Notes under the pieces: generated by a model | The model's database searches: none | What the model saw: only the letters and a program-made list of their open reading frames with translations | Told to the model about the DNA's origin: nothing | Translations under genes and position numbers: made by a program | Part shown: in pieces, positions 35,584-43,498 of the stretch | Layout of the letters: every line of letters begins with the position of its first letter | How positions within the stretch are numbered: the first letter of the stretch is position 1 | Source: Actinomyces procaprae | GTDB taxonomy: Bacteria > Actinomycetota > Actinomycetes > Actinomycetales > Actinomycetaceae | NCBI RefSeq assembly: GCF_004798665.1 | Contig: NZ_CP039292.1 | Span: 3,534,001 to 3,598,000 of the forward strand | DNA length: 64,000 nt | Direction: 5' to 3'

Positions 35584-37479
35584 ATGAGCTCATCCTCCGC
35601 GAAGGTTCGTTATACGCCTAAAGGCAGAGACGGAGCCAAGGCCGTGCTTACTCTCACCAGCGGAGAGACTCTCACAGAGACTTGGCCCGGAGCAGACGGC
35701 ACCCCCGAGTTCATTGGCGTAGACCGTCTGACCATGAACCCGGCGCTCACCGCCGCGCTGCACGCGTTCGTCGTCGCCAAGAAGGCGCAGCGTACTGCCG
35801 TTAATAATGTGGCACAGGCCGACGTGGAGAACGGAACAACCGCAACCACTGACATGCACGCAGACCAGGCAGATTCAGTCGCCGATACTCCCACCGACGA
35901 CTGCGCAGAGCCGGATGCCGCTTCCGCTGCCACGGACAATTCCACCTCTGCGGAGGAGGAAGCAGAGCGATTTGTCAGGATCAGCCGTCTATGGAGAAAG
36001 CAGCAGCCCGACCCACTCGACGTCATTCAAGGGCGCTTGCGCGCACAAACAGACGACGCGGAGAAACTACTCCTGAAGCTGGCGCAGATTCATGGATTCG
36101 GTGAGCGTGAGTCCACTCAGCACGATCGTAACGCCTGGTGTTCCGCGTGCCTGACAAAAGGGGTCCACAGAGCACTCGACGTACCGGCAAACTGGTATGA
36201 CGCATGGTGCTGTCGAAACTGTGGAGTGATCACCACCAGGTGCGCGATCCCCGGTTGCCCGAACATGGCGATACGCGGAATGGGCGTAACCGGCACCCGT
36301 GGCCTGTCACTGCCGGTTTGCGCAGAGCACTCCCACGAGGTCCCGGATTTTGAGACTAAGGACGCAACCATCGAGGATCTCGAACACTGGCCCGATCTGT
36401 TCGAGTACAAGCGCCGTAACGTCACCAGTCTCACCAAGCGAGGGGCGGTCGCCGCGGGGATAACCGTCCTGGCTGTTCCTGCGGCTTATTTCGCCGCACC
36501 GGCGATCGGCGGCATGGTAGGCGCAGCCGCCTCCATGGGCACAGGAACAGCACTGTCAGGTGCTGCCGCGTCAAGCTATGGCCTCGCACTACTCGGCGGA
36601 GGCTCAATAGCCACCGGAGGGCTCGGCATGGCCGGCGGAACCCTGGTTGTCTCCGCCGCGGGCGGCGCTGCGGGCAGCGCCTACGGTTTGCGGGTCGGCA
36701 GCGCATACCTCGGCGATGACTCCTCCTTCGACATCGAGTGCTTGCGTGATGGCGACGGACCCGCGGTTGTGTATTCTTCCGGCTTCCTCACCGACAATGA
36801 CGACTCCTGGGCGAACTGGAAAAGGCTTATTGACACCGGCTATCCGAACAATGCCGTGTATCGGGTCCGCTGGGGTGCAAAGCAGAAGCGGGATATTGCG
36901 ACCATTACCGGTGAGGGAGCCGGGCTTCGGCGCGGCATCACCAAGGTGGGCAAAGCGGGCCTCAGGGCGACCCGCTCGGCAGTCAAAAGACTTGGCCCTT
37001 TCCAGATGATAACTGGAGCCGCGGAAATGGCGCTCAATCCCTGGTCCGTGGCACTACGGAACTCCTCGGCGGCAGGCACAACTCTCGCAGCCATCCTCCG
37101 GCGCACCGAGAACAGGCAGGGGTTCGTGCTCATCGGGCACAGCCTTGGCGCAGCGGTAATGGCGACGGCAATGATCGGACTGGCCGCCGATAACGAGCCC
37201 TCTCCCGTGGTCACCGCCCACCTACTCGGCGCCGCATTCCCCGCAACCGCCGACTGCAACAAGCTTTCCGCCGGCGCCACCGGCAAGATCTATAACTACT
37301 TCTCCACCAATGACAAAGTCCTCGCGCACCTCTATCGCGCTGCCACATTGGGGGCCAAGGCGGCCGGGTCAACCGGATTTATTGACCCCTGTGGAGGCGT
37401 GGTCAATGTGGACGTCAGCGATGTCGTGAAGAAGCATTCTGACTACATACACAAGGTGTCACTATGCATGGAGGCTTGA
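35584..37479 (+). CDS. DUF726-like alpha/beta hydrolase with zinc ribbon and membrane segment
   Basis: A 631-residue protein. Parts in order: a variable N-terminus with an acidic Ala/Thr/Asp stretch (about 85-125); a Cys-rich region (about 184-230) with WCSACLTKG, WCCRNCG and CAIPGCP, a probable zinc ribbon; an Ala/Gly-rich hydrophobic stretch (about 288-375) that could span or insert into membrane; and a C-terminal alpha/beta hydrolase with lipase-type nucleophile motif GHSLGA (about 517-522), as in DUF726/TMCO4 proteins. Its place next to a restriction gene and toxin-antitoxin genes suggests, but does not prove, a defence role. Start ATG with AGGAGA upstream. Confidence 0.72.
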   Translation: MSSSSAKVRYTPKGRDGAKAVLTLTSGETLTETWPGADGTPEFIGVDRLTMNPALTAALHAFVVAKKAQRTAVNNVAQADVENGTTATTDMHADQADSVADTPTDDCAEPDAASAATDNSTSAEEEAERFVRISRLWRKQQPDPLDVIQGRLRAQTDDAEKLLLKLAQIHGFGERESTQHDRNAWCSACLTKGVHRALDVPANWYDAWCCRNCGVITTRCAIPGCPNMAIRGMGVTGTRGLSLPVCAEHSHEVPDFETKDATIEDLEHWPDLFEYKRRNVTSLTKRGAVAAGITVLAVPAAYFAAPAIGGMVGAAASMGTGTALSGAAASSYGLALLGGGSIATGGLGMAGGTLVVSAAGGAAGSAYGLRVGSAYLGDDSSFDIECLRDGDGPAVVYSSGFLTDNDDSWANWKRLIDTGYPNNAVYRVRWGAKQKRDIATITGEGAGLRRGITKVGKAGLRATRSAVKRLGPFQMITGAAEMALNPWSVALRNSSAAGTTLAAILRRTENRQGFVLIGHSLGAAVMATAMIGLAADNEPSPVVTAHLLGAAFPATADCNKLSAGATGKIYNYFSTNDKVLAHLYRAATLGAKAAGSTGFIDPCGGVVNVDVSDVVKKHSDYIHKVSLCMEA

Positions 37480-37598
37480 TTGATGTGCACCTGGACGGTG
37501 ACCTGTACCCGAAGAGCACTCCGTCACCGCAAGCGCCTCGGTCACGATTCGGCTCCACACCCGGCCTGTAGTTGACAAGAGTCCGATCGACCAGGCAC

Positions 37599-38001
37599 TC
37601 AAGGCAAATTGACCGCGTGGGTGCGGAGGAACCGCTTCTTGCCGTAGAAGGCAATTTGATGATGATCACCCAACCAGGCGAGGAACTCCTCGTCGGTCTC
37701 ACCGTTGCACTCCAAGAGTTCGTCATCATCGCGCGCAATGCACTCCGGCCACGAGCTGCTGTCCCACACTGTTGAGCCAGTATCCGAATCCAATCTCCAA
37801 ACCCGGCGTCCAGCGCACGTCGGGCGGGACCATGCGCAACTCTTCATCCTGCTCCCGCGGGTAGAAGGCAGTCACGTCAAGGGTCGAGTCGACGCAGTGC
37901 CTGGCCAGGAGCTCGCGGAACAGCTCCTCGGTTTGCGCCCGGGTCTGGTGCACCAGCGGGAAGACGTCCGTCGTGGAGTAGACGTCGATCGTCGTTGACA
38001 T
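37599..38001 (-). pseudogene. Small hypothetical protein gene with a one-base frameshift
   Basis: Two overlapping frames together read as one protein of about 133 residues. It goes from MSTTIDVYSTTDVFPLVHQ (start 38001) to GFGYWLNS, then in the next frame VWDSSSWPECIARDDDELLE to the stop at 37599. The span of 403 nt is one more than a multiple of three, so a single extra base (near 37770, in AGTGTGGGA) breaks it. The family is not recognised; it looks cytosolic and acidic. It could be a recent mutation or a sequencing error. Confidence 0.55.
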
Positions 38002-38138
38002 GCGCGCGGCATAAACATGCCTACTGACATGATCCGTCGGCGTCCATCCCCCGAATCGCCGTACCCCGTGCCGACTCGGGGATCTGCAACTACTACAGTG
38101 AGCTACACCGCTAACCGCCGTCCCTGAAAGAAGCAGCC

Positions 38139-38351
38139 ATGGATTCTGCTCGAACCGGCTCCACCGACAGCCTGTACCTGAACTCCCCGCGCCACCTGCG
38201 CACACTCCTGGTCTGGGCATTGGTCACCGCCGTGTGCTTCAGCTTCCTGCCCGCAGCCGTGTGGAGCATCGTGCGCTGGATCCTGCTTGCCGGCCTATGC
38301 GTAGAAGTCATCCTGCTTGTTCGCGATCGCCGCGGGCATCCCAGGCAGTAG
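38139..38351 (+). CDS. Small hypothetical membrane protein
   Basis: A 70-residue product with two predicted membrane helices (about 22-42 and 44-62) and a basic C-terminal end, RDRRGHPRQ. A GAAAGAAG purine run lies about 5-12 bases before the ATG. No family recognised. It sits directly left of palindromic element copy 3. Confidence 0.45.
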   Translation: MDSARTGSTDSLYLNSPRHLRTLLVWALVTAVCFSFLPAAVWSIVRWILLAGLCVEVILLVRDRRGHPRQ

Positions 38352-38396
38352 CCGCCCGCGTCCACGCCCCGGCCTCCCACGGCGTCGGGCGTCTGC

Positions 38397-38497
38397 TACG
38401 CCGGTTCGGGGTTAACAACGCCAGTTAACCGTCTGCTGTATACCTCTGAGGCCTTCAGCAGAACGTTAAGTAGCGTTGTTAACGGGGAAGTGGCGTT
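38397..38497. repeat. GTTAAC palindromic element, copy 3
   Basis: Half-sites TACGCC 38397 and AACGCC 38417, inverse AGCGTT 38472 and GGCGTT 38492, at 20-bp spacing. It is nearly identical to copy 2 across the whole element, with A to T in GAAGTGG. The similarity continues to the right into the antitoxin remnant, so copies 2 and 3 belong to a larger segmental duplication. Confidence 0.9.
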
Positions 38498-38626
38498 GCA
38501 AACGACCTCCTCCGCAGCCAGCTACCCGACCAGAACCCACGACCCGCCGGCCAAGCCACCCCACAAGCATCCTTCCGCGCTTCCAAACAGACGCATGGAT
38601 TCAGCACCATGACGGAAGGAGCCCCG

Positions 38627-38770
38627 GTGAGCAGGACGCCGACCATAACCGTGCCGGACAGCCTGGCCGCCGCGCTGGATCAGCGCGTGGCACCAGGCGC
38701 GTACGCCAGCCGGAGTACAGCCGACATAGACGAGCTCCGCGAGGATCCCACCCTGCATTCCACCGCCTAA
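38627..38770 (+). pseudogene. Truncated duplicate of the ParD-type antitoxin
   Basis: A 47-codon frame, beginning like the intact antitoxin at 29527 (SRTPTITVPDSLAAALDQRV), with the same ribosome-binding site and upstream 130 bp. Compared with the intact copy, 78 bp are missing between two short repeats GACGRGCTMCGCGAG, fusing STADID to ELREDPT. The toxin gene is absent. The N-terminal DNA-binding part remains and could still bind the operator. Confidence 0.8.
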
Positions 38771-38808
38771 GACGTCTGCAAACCTCCGCCTTCCGCTCCA
38801 CTTGCCAC

Positions 38809-39114
38809 ATGGACACGCGGGAATCATTGGGTCATGACTACCTGCCGCGCGTCGTCGACGCCCAGCTTGGTCGGCTGCTTGAAGTCGGCGGCGCCGTCGT
38901 CATCGAGGGCACCCGCGCCTGCGGCAAGACCATGACCGGCCTGAATGCCGCCCGCCCTGCGCCTTCCTCGACGACGATGCCACGCCACACCGGCGCCGGA
39001 CGCTTTCTGCGCATGCGCGAGCGCACCATGACGTGGTTCGAACGCGGCACCTCTACGGGTGCGGGGAGCCCGCGGCATTGCTCCCGGGCTTTCGCCACCG
39101 TCCGCGGAACATGA
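38809..39114 (+). pseudogene. Remnant of an AAA-type ATPase (DUF4143 family)
   Basis: The N-terminus YLPRVVDAQLGRLLEVGGAVVIEGTRACGKTMTGLNAA matches the start of AAA_14/DUF4143 ATPases, including a P-loop-like GTRACGKT. Then the frame breaks: a segment reading CAFLDDDAT, the expected next motif, appears in another frame at about 38952. The remaining two-thirds of such proteins (about 400 residues) are missing. Confidence 0.6.
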
Positions 39115-39142
39115 CCGCCATCGACGGCGTCGCTCCACCGGC

Positions 39143-39739
39143 CTAGCGCAAGGGTGCGGGTAAGGGTCGGTACTGGGTGGTGTCCCGCGCCTTGAACGAA
39201 GCCGCGAGATCAACAACGACGAAAGCAAACAGCAAGACGAGCGCAGCTACGGACACGCAAATGAGCGGCATTACAACAAGGTCGGCGGACTCGCGCCACG
39301 GGGAGTAGTACACCGGAGTGTCGCCCACGTCGAGGAACAGGAAGGAGGCTCCGAGGAACGCAAGCAGGTACACCGCGTAGGCCAGCGGAATCCACGGCGA
39401 AACGGGGCGCTCACGAGCATTCGATTGAGCCACCTGAAACAACACAGCGAGCACAATGTGCACTATCGCCTGGCAGGGGCCGACGGCGATGATATAGACG
39501 AATGCTCCCCAACCGGCCTTGCTGTCCGCCACCATGGACACCACGCCCGCCACCGGCACCAGCACGACCGACGCCCATCCGACTATGAGCGCCGTGATAC
39601 GGCCCGCGTTCGCACGGGGCCGAATGGACACGAACCCGGGTCCGGGGGGACCGGGGAGAGTGGACACGCTGTTCACGAAAACACTGTAGCGAGATCGCCT
39701 CGCCGCTGTCCGCGCGCGCAGGCGGGTAGCTCTATCCAT
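39143..39739 (-). CDS. Hypothetical integral membrane protein
   Basis: About 198 residues with four predicted membrane helices (starting ITALIVGWASVVLVPVAGVV; then a second near AFVYIIAVGPCQAIVHIV, a third LAYAVYLLAFLGASFLFL, a fourth VVMPLICVSVAALVLLFAFV). No family recognised. The start is uncertain: ATG 39739 or GTG 39676, neither with a well-spaced ribosome-binding site. It lies in the accessory island beside palindromic element copy 5. Confidence 0.5.
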   Translation of the reverse strand: MDRATRLRARTAARRSRYSVFVNSVSTLPGPPGPGFVSIRPRANAGRITALIVGWASVVLVPVAGVVSMVADSKAGWGAFVYIIAVGPCQAIVHIVLAVLFQVAQSNARERPVSPWIPLAYAVYLLAFLGASFLFLDVGDTPVYYSPWRESADLVVMPLICVSVAALVLLFAFVVVDLAASFKARDTTQYRPLPAPLR

Positions 39740-39796
39740 CTCCCCTGTCCGGTTCGGCACGACGGCGGTCTGCACGCACCCCTCAAAGGCGTCGAC

Positions 39797-39897
39797 TACG
39801 CCGGTTCGGGGTCTATTACGCCACTTAGCGCTTGCTTGTGCGGCTGTACCCGGCGAAATCAACCGCCAACCGGCGTACTCAACGCCGAAGTGGCGTA
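39797..39897. repeat. Palindromic element, divergent copy 5
   Basis: TACGCC at 39797 and 39817 and inverse GGCGTA at 39872 and 39892, all at 20-bp spacing. The outer flank CTACGCCGGTTCGGGG is shared with copies 2-4. The inner GTTAAC arms and the CTGCTG hairpin are replaced by unrelated sequence of the same length. The conserved part is thus the half-site spacing rather than the centre. Confidence 0.75.
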
Positions 39898-39962
39898 GTA
39901 GTCGCCACGGGCGCCCGGGGCGCGTCCCTCGCCGGAGCAGGACACCGTCCCGAGCCGCACCC

Positions 39963-40994
39963 CTACAGCCACAGGTCGCGACGACGTCGGGTCTCACGCA
40001 AGGCCGCAGGCGGAAACAGACTCTCCACCCGCCGCACTAGCCGCTCGGGATCGGCCAGTTCCCGCCACTCGAAGCGGTGCACCGCCCACCCGCCACGCCG
40101 CAGCACCATTTCCCGCTGCTTCTCCGCGCGCACGTCCGCCGACGTCGCCAGCTTGCCGTAGCCGTCGAACTCCAGGTCCACCATGGCACTGTCCACGGCG
40201 ACGTCGAGGAAGTACTCGTGCGCATCGTCGCCGATCCAGCGCCGCTGCGTCACCGGCTCGGGCACCCCGGCCACACCGACCGCCCAGCGCAGCACGCTCT
40301 CGCCCGGCGACTCCGCGAAGGGGTCCGCCCGCTCCACCGCTACCCTGGCACGACGCTTGCCGTGACGGCGCCCCTGGCTCTCCACCATGCGCATCAACCG
40401 CTCGCGCGCCGCGTCGATCTCCATCTCCCCATAGCAGCGCCGGTTGAAGCGGTCGGGCCGGCACACCGCCCGCAGCGCGGCGTCCACCACCGGCAACGAC
40501 TCGCGCACCGGCAGGTCGAAGGCGCAGTCCATGGCCGTGCGCAGCGGCGTCGTCACCCGCAATCCGCCCACGTTGACGACCTCCTCCGGCGCCGGCGCAG
40601 TGGTCGAACGCAGCAGCGTCACCGACCGACCACGACGTCGGCCCTCCGGCGGCCCGTACCTGACCGTTGGGAACACGATGGTGCTGCGCGATCGGTTCCC
40701 GGGCACCGCCAGGCGGATACAGGGCTCGGACTCTAAGACAGGCAGCCCCAGCACCACCGCCGCCGCCTCGTGGGTCAGGGCGATTGCCGACGGCGAGGCT
40801 CGCAGCGCCGCCTCGCAGCGCGCCAGGGTGACGAGTTCCTTCAGGCGCCAGGTCGGCGTATCCCGGCCGGGAATGAACATGTAGCTGCCATGCGCCACCC
40901 GTATGAGATCGCGTCGACCGGACAGGCCTCCGTTGGAGCGGTCGGCGGTGAACCACATGCGGGGACGTTCGGGCGGGGTCGGGTAGTGCTGCAT
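39963..40994 (-). CDS. AbiEi-like / DUF559-domain protein
   Basis: A 343-residue protein of a kind common in actinobacterial genomes. An N-terminal winged-helix-like part (RDLIRVAHGSYMFIPG, about 28-45) resembles AbiEi antitoxins of type IV toxin-antitoxin systems. The C-terminal part (YFLDVAVDSAMVDLEFDGYGK, then EKQREMVLRRGGWAVHRFEW) resembles DUF559/Vsr-type endonuclease folds with candidate Asp/Glu residues. ATG 40994 was chosen for the typical start; the frame is open to 41177. No partner AbiEii toxin is next to it. Role uncertain, possibly defence. Confidence 0.65.
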   Translation of the reverse strand: MQHYPTPPERPRMWFTADRSNGGLSGRRDLIRVAHGSYMFIPGRDTPTWRLKELVTLARCEAALRASPSAIALTHEAAAVVLGLPVLESEPCIRLAVPGNRSRSTIVFPTVRYGPPEGRRRGRSVTLLRSTTAPAPEEVVNVGGLRVTTPLRTAMDCAFDLPVRESLPVVDAALRAVCRPDRFNRRCYGEMEIDAARERLMRMVESQGRRHGKRRARVAVERADPFAESPGESVLRWAVGVAGVPEPVTQRRWIGDDAHEYFLDVAVDSAMVDLEFDGYGKLATSADVRAEKQREMVLRRGGWAVHRFEWRELADPERLVRRVESLFPPAALRETRRRRDLWL

Positions 40995-41201
40995 GTCAGC
41001 AGAATCGCCGCGGCCCGACGGCGGCGCCACCGCGCCCCGTGAGCTCTGTGGATTGGGGTGTCGCGAACGGCACCTGTGGACGCCGGTGAGAGGCCGGCGA
41101 CGGAGGCGGCCCGCAATGGCTCGGTTCAGCGGCACATGCGCACCACCGAAGGCCAGCTCCTTTGCGGGTGCCGGCACCCGCCCACCCGCGGACGCGTCTA
41201 C

Positions 41202-41302
41202 TACGCCGGTTCGGGGTTAACAACGCCAGTTAACCGTCTGCTGTATACCTCCGAGGCCTTCAGCAGAACGTTAAGTAGCGTTGTTAACGGGGAAGAGGCG
41301 TT
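41202..41302. repeat. GTTAAC palindromic element, copy 4
   Basis: Half-sites TACGCC 41202 and AACGCC 41222, inverse AGCGTT 41277 and GGCGTT 41297, at 20-bp spacing. The centre differs from copies 2 and 3 only in the hairpin loop (CCTCCGAGG instead of CCTCTGAGG). It marks the right edge of the accessory island, just before pcnA. A 20-bp fragment of AbiEi-type coding sequence (also at about 40778) lies at about 41338 between this element and pcnA. Confidence 0.9.
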
Positions 41303-41395
41303 GCAGACGAAGAGAGCGCACCCTCCGGCTTGTTGACCAGGGCGATTGCCGACGGCGACACCCGCAGTGTCGGCCCGCCGCCTACTTCCCGCCGC

Positions 41396-42922
41396 CTACT
41401 TCCCGCCGCGCGCCGCCCACCAGGAGTGCAGCGCCTCGCGCGCCAAGTCTTCACCCAGGGGGCCCTTCTCCATACGCAGGTCCATCAGGAAGCGGTAGGC
41501 CTCACCGACCACCGGCCCGGGCCCGACGCCGAGCTCGGCCATGATCTGCTTGCCGTCCAGGTCCGGGCGGATGGCGGCCAGCTCCTCCTCCTCGCGCAGC
41601 TGCGCGATGCGGTCCTCGAGGTCGTCGTAGGCCGCGTCCAGCATGTGGGCCTTGCGCTTGTTGCGGGTGGTCACGTCCGCGCGAGTCAGCCGGTGCAGGC
41701 GCTCCAGCAGCGGTCCGGCGTCGGCCACATAGCGGCGCACGGCGGAGTCGGACCAGGCGGCGTCGGCGTAGCCGTGGAAGCGCAGATGCAGCTCCACCAG
41801 GCGGGAGACGTCCTTGATGGTCTGCTTGTCGAAGCGCAGGGCACGCATGCGCTTGGCGGTCATGCGGGCGCCGACGTGGTCGTGCCCGTGGAAGGTGACG
41901 GTGCCGTCGCGCAGGAACCGCCGGGTGGCGGGCTTGCCGATGTCGTGGAAGATCGCCGCCAGACGCAGCACCAGGTCCGGGCCGGGCACGGGCCCGTCCG
42001 GCCCGGTCTCCAGGTCGATCGCCTGATCCAGCACGGTCAGGGTGTGCTCATAGACGTCCTTGTGGCGCTTGTGCTCGTCGACGGTCTCCTGCAGGGCGGA
42101 CAGCTCGGGCAGGACGACGTCGGCCACACCGGTGTGCACCATGAGCTCCAGCCCGCGGCGCGGCCACGGCGACACCAGCAGGCGTTCGAGCTCGGCCCGC
42201 ACGCGCTCGGCGGAGACGATCTCCAGCCGCGTCGCCATGCGGCTCATGGCCTCAAGCACGTCGGGCTCGACGTCGAAGCCCAGCTGCGCGGCGAAACGTG
42301 CGGCCCGCATGATCCGCAGCGGGTCGTCGTCGAAGGACTGCTCGGCGGACACCGGGGTGCGCAGCACGCCCGCGAGCAGGTCCTCGAAGCCGCCGTGGGG
42401 GTCGACCAGTTGCAGCTCCGGCAGCCGCAGTGCCATGGCGTTGACGGTGAAGTCCCGGCGGGTGAGGTCACCCACAAGGCTGTCGCCGTAGGCGACGGCG
42501 GGCTTGCGGGAGCCGGACTCGTACTCCTCGGTGCGGTAGGTGGTGACCTCGACGATCGTCTCGCCCTTGCGCGCACCAATCGTGCCGAAGTCCTTGCCGA
42601 CGTCCCAGCAGGCGTCGCCCCATTCCTTCAGCAGCGCCTCGGTCGCCTCGGGGCGGGCGGAGGTCGCGCAGTCCAGGTCGTGCGGGACGACGCCGAGGAA
42701 GGCGTCCCGCACGGGTCCGCCGACCAGCGCGAGCTCGTATCCGGCGGCGGCGAAGCTGCGGCCCAGGTCGTGCAGCGAGGGTGGCAGGCTGCGCAGGGCC
42801 CGGCGGGCGGTGGGGGTCAGGCCGTCGGCGTCGGGGCGCTCGTCGGGGACGACGGCGGTGCGGGCGCGCCGCTCCGGGCGCGGGGCGGACTTGGGGGCGG
42901 GGGCGGTCGGGCGGTCGGTCAT
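41396..42922 (-). CDS. pcnA: CCA tRNA nucleotidyltransferase / poly(A) polymerase family protein
   Basis: Adds the CCA end to tRNAs (class II nucleotidyltransferase). The 508-residue product has a head domain with LVGGPVRDAFLG (about 68-79) and catalytic DLDCATSA, RRDFTVNAMAL, an RNA/SRP-binding helix, and a C-terminal HD domain (HDIGKP). ATG 42922 is chosen; the frame is open further upstream but would overlap the divergent nudix gene. This gene next to nudix-DUF6049-murJ is the standard actinobacterial order (Rv3907c-Rv3910 in M. tuberculosis). Confidence 0.95.
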   Translation of the reverse strand: MTDRPTAPAPKSAPRPERRARTAVVPDERPDADGLTPTARRALRSLPPSLHDLGRSFAAAGYELALVGGPVRDAFLGVVPHDLDCATSARPEATEALLKEWGDACWDVGKDFGTIGARKGETIVEVTTYRTEEYESGSRKPAVAYGDSLVGDLTRRDFTVNAMALRLPELQLVDPHGGFEDLLAGVLRTPVSAEQSFDDDPLRIMRAARFAAQLGFDVEPDVLEAMSRMATRLEIVSAERVRAELERLLVSPWPRRGLELMVHTGVADVVLPELSALQETVDEHKRHKDVYEHTLTVLDQAIDLETGPDGPVPGPDLVLRLAAIFHDIGKPATRRFLRDGTVTFHGHDHVGARMTAKRMRALRFDKQTIKDVSRLVELHLRFHGYADAAWSDSAVRRYVADAGPLLERLHRLTRADVTTRNKRKAHMLDAAYDDLEDRIAQLREEEELAAIRPDLDGKQIMAELGVGPGPVVGEAYRFLMDLRMEKGPLGEDLAREALHSWWAARGGK

Positions 42923-42988
42923 CGGCCTAAGCCTGCCACGCGGAGCGCAAGGGAGCCGATCCGCGGGTGGACCGCCTAGAGTGTCCCC

Positions 42989-43498
42989 ATGTCCTCCCAC
43001 CGCTCACGTGTGCCCCGCGCCGGCAGTCGGCCGCGGCGCGCGACCGCGCGCTCATTGCCCGTGGTCGATGAGACGAGTGCCGGCGGGCTGATCATCGACG
43101 TGCAGGACGGCCGGGCCGTGACCGCCGTCATTGCGCGTCGCAACCGGGGTGGGCGCCTGGAGTGGTGCCTGCCCAAAGGACACCTGGAGGGCGAGGAGAC
43201 CGCCGAGGAGGCGGCCGTGCGTGAGATCGCGGAGGAGACCGGTATCACCGGCCGGGTGCTGCGGCACCTGGCCACCGTCGACTACTGGTTCGCCGGCGAG
43301 GATCACCGCGTGCACAAGGTAGTCCACCACTTCCTGCTGGAGGCCCTGGGCGGCAGGCTCACCACGGAGAACGATCCCGACCATGAGGCGGAGGAGGTCG
43401 AGTGGGTGACTCTTGATGACGTCGCCCGCCGCCTGGCCTACCCCAATGAGCGTCGGATCGTCGCCGCCGCCAGGGAGATCCTGGTGGGTGACGGGTGA
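42989..43498 (+). CDS. NUDIX hydrolase (MutT4-like)
   Basis: A 169-residue nucleotide diphosphate hydrolase. The nudix box is GHLEGEETAEEAAVREIAEE followed by TGI, beginning at about residue 62. TAGAGT (42974-42979) lies 9 bp before the ATG, so the mRNA is probably leaderless. The stop overlaps the next gene by 4 bp (GTGA). It is the equivalent of Rv3908 in the conserved block before murJ. Confidence 0.93.
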   Translation: MSSHRSRVPRAGSRPRRATARSLPVVDETSAGGLIIDVQDGRAVTAVIARRNRGGRLEWCLPKGHLEGEETAEEAAVREIAEETGITGRVLRHLATVDYWFAGEDHRVHKVVHHFLLEALGGRLTTENDPDHEAEEVEWVTLDDVARRLAYPNERRIVAAAREILVGDG

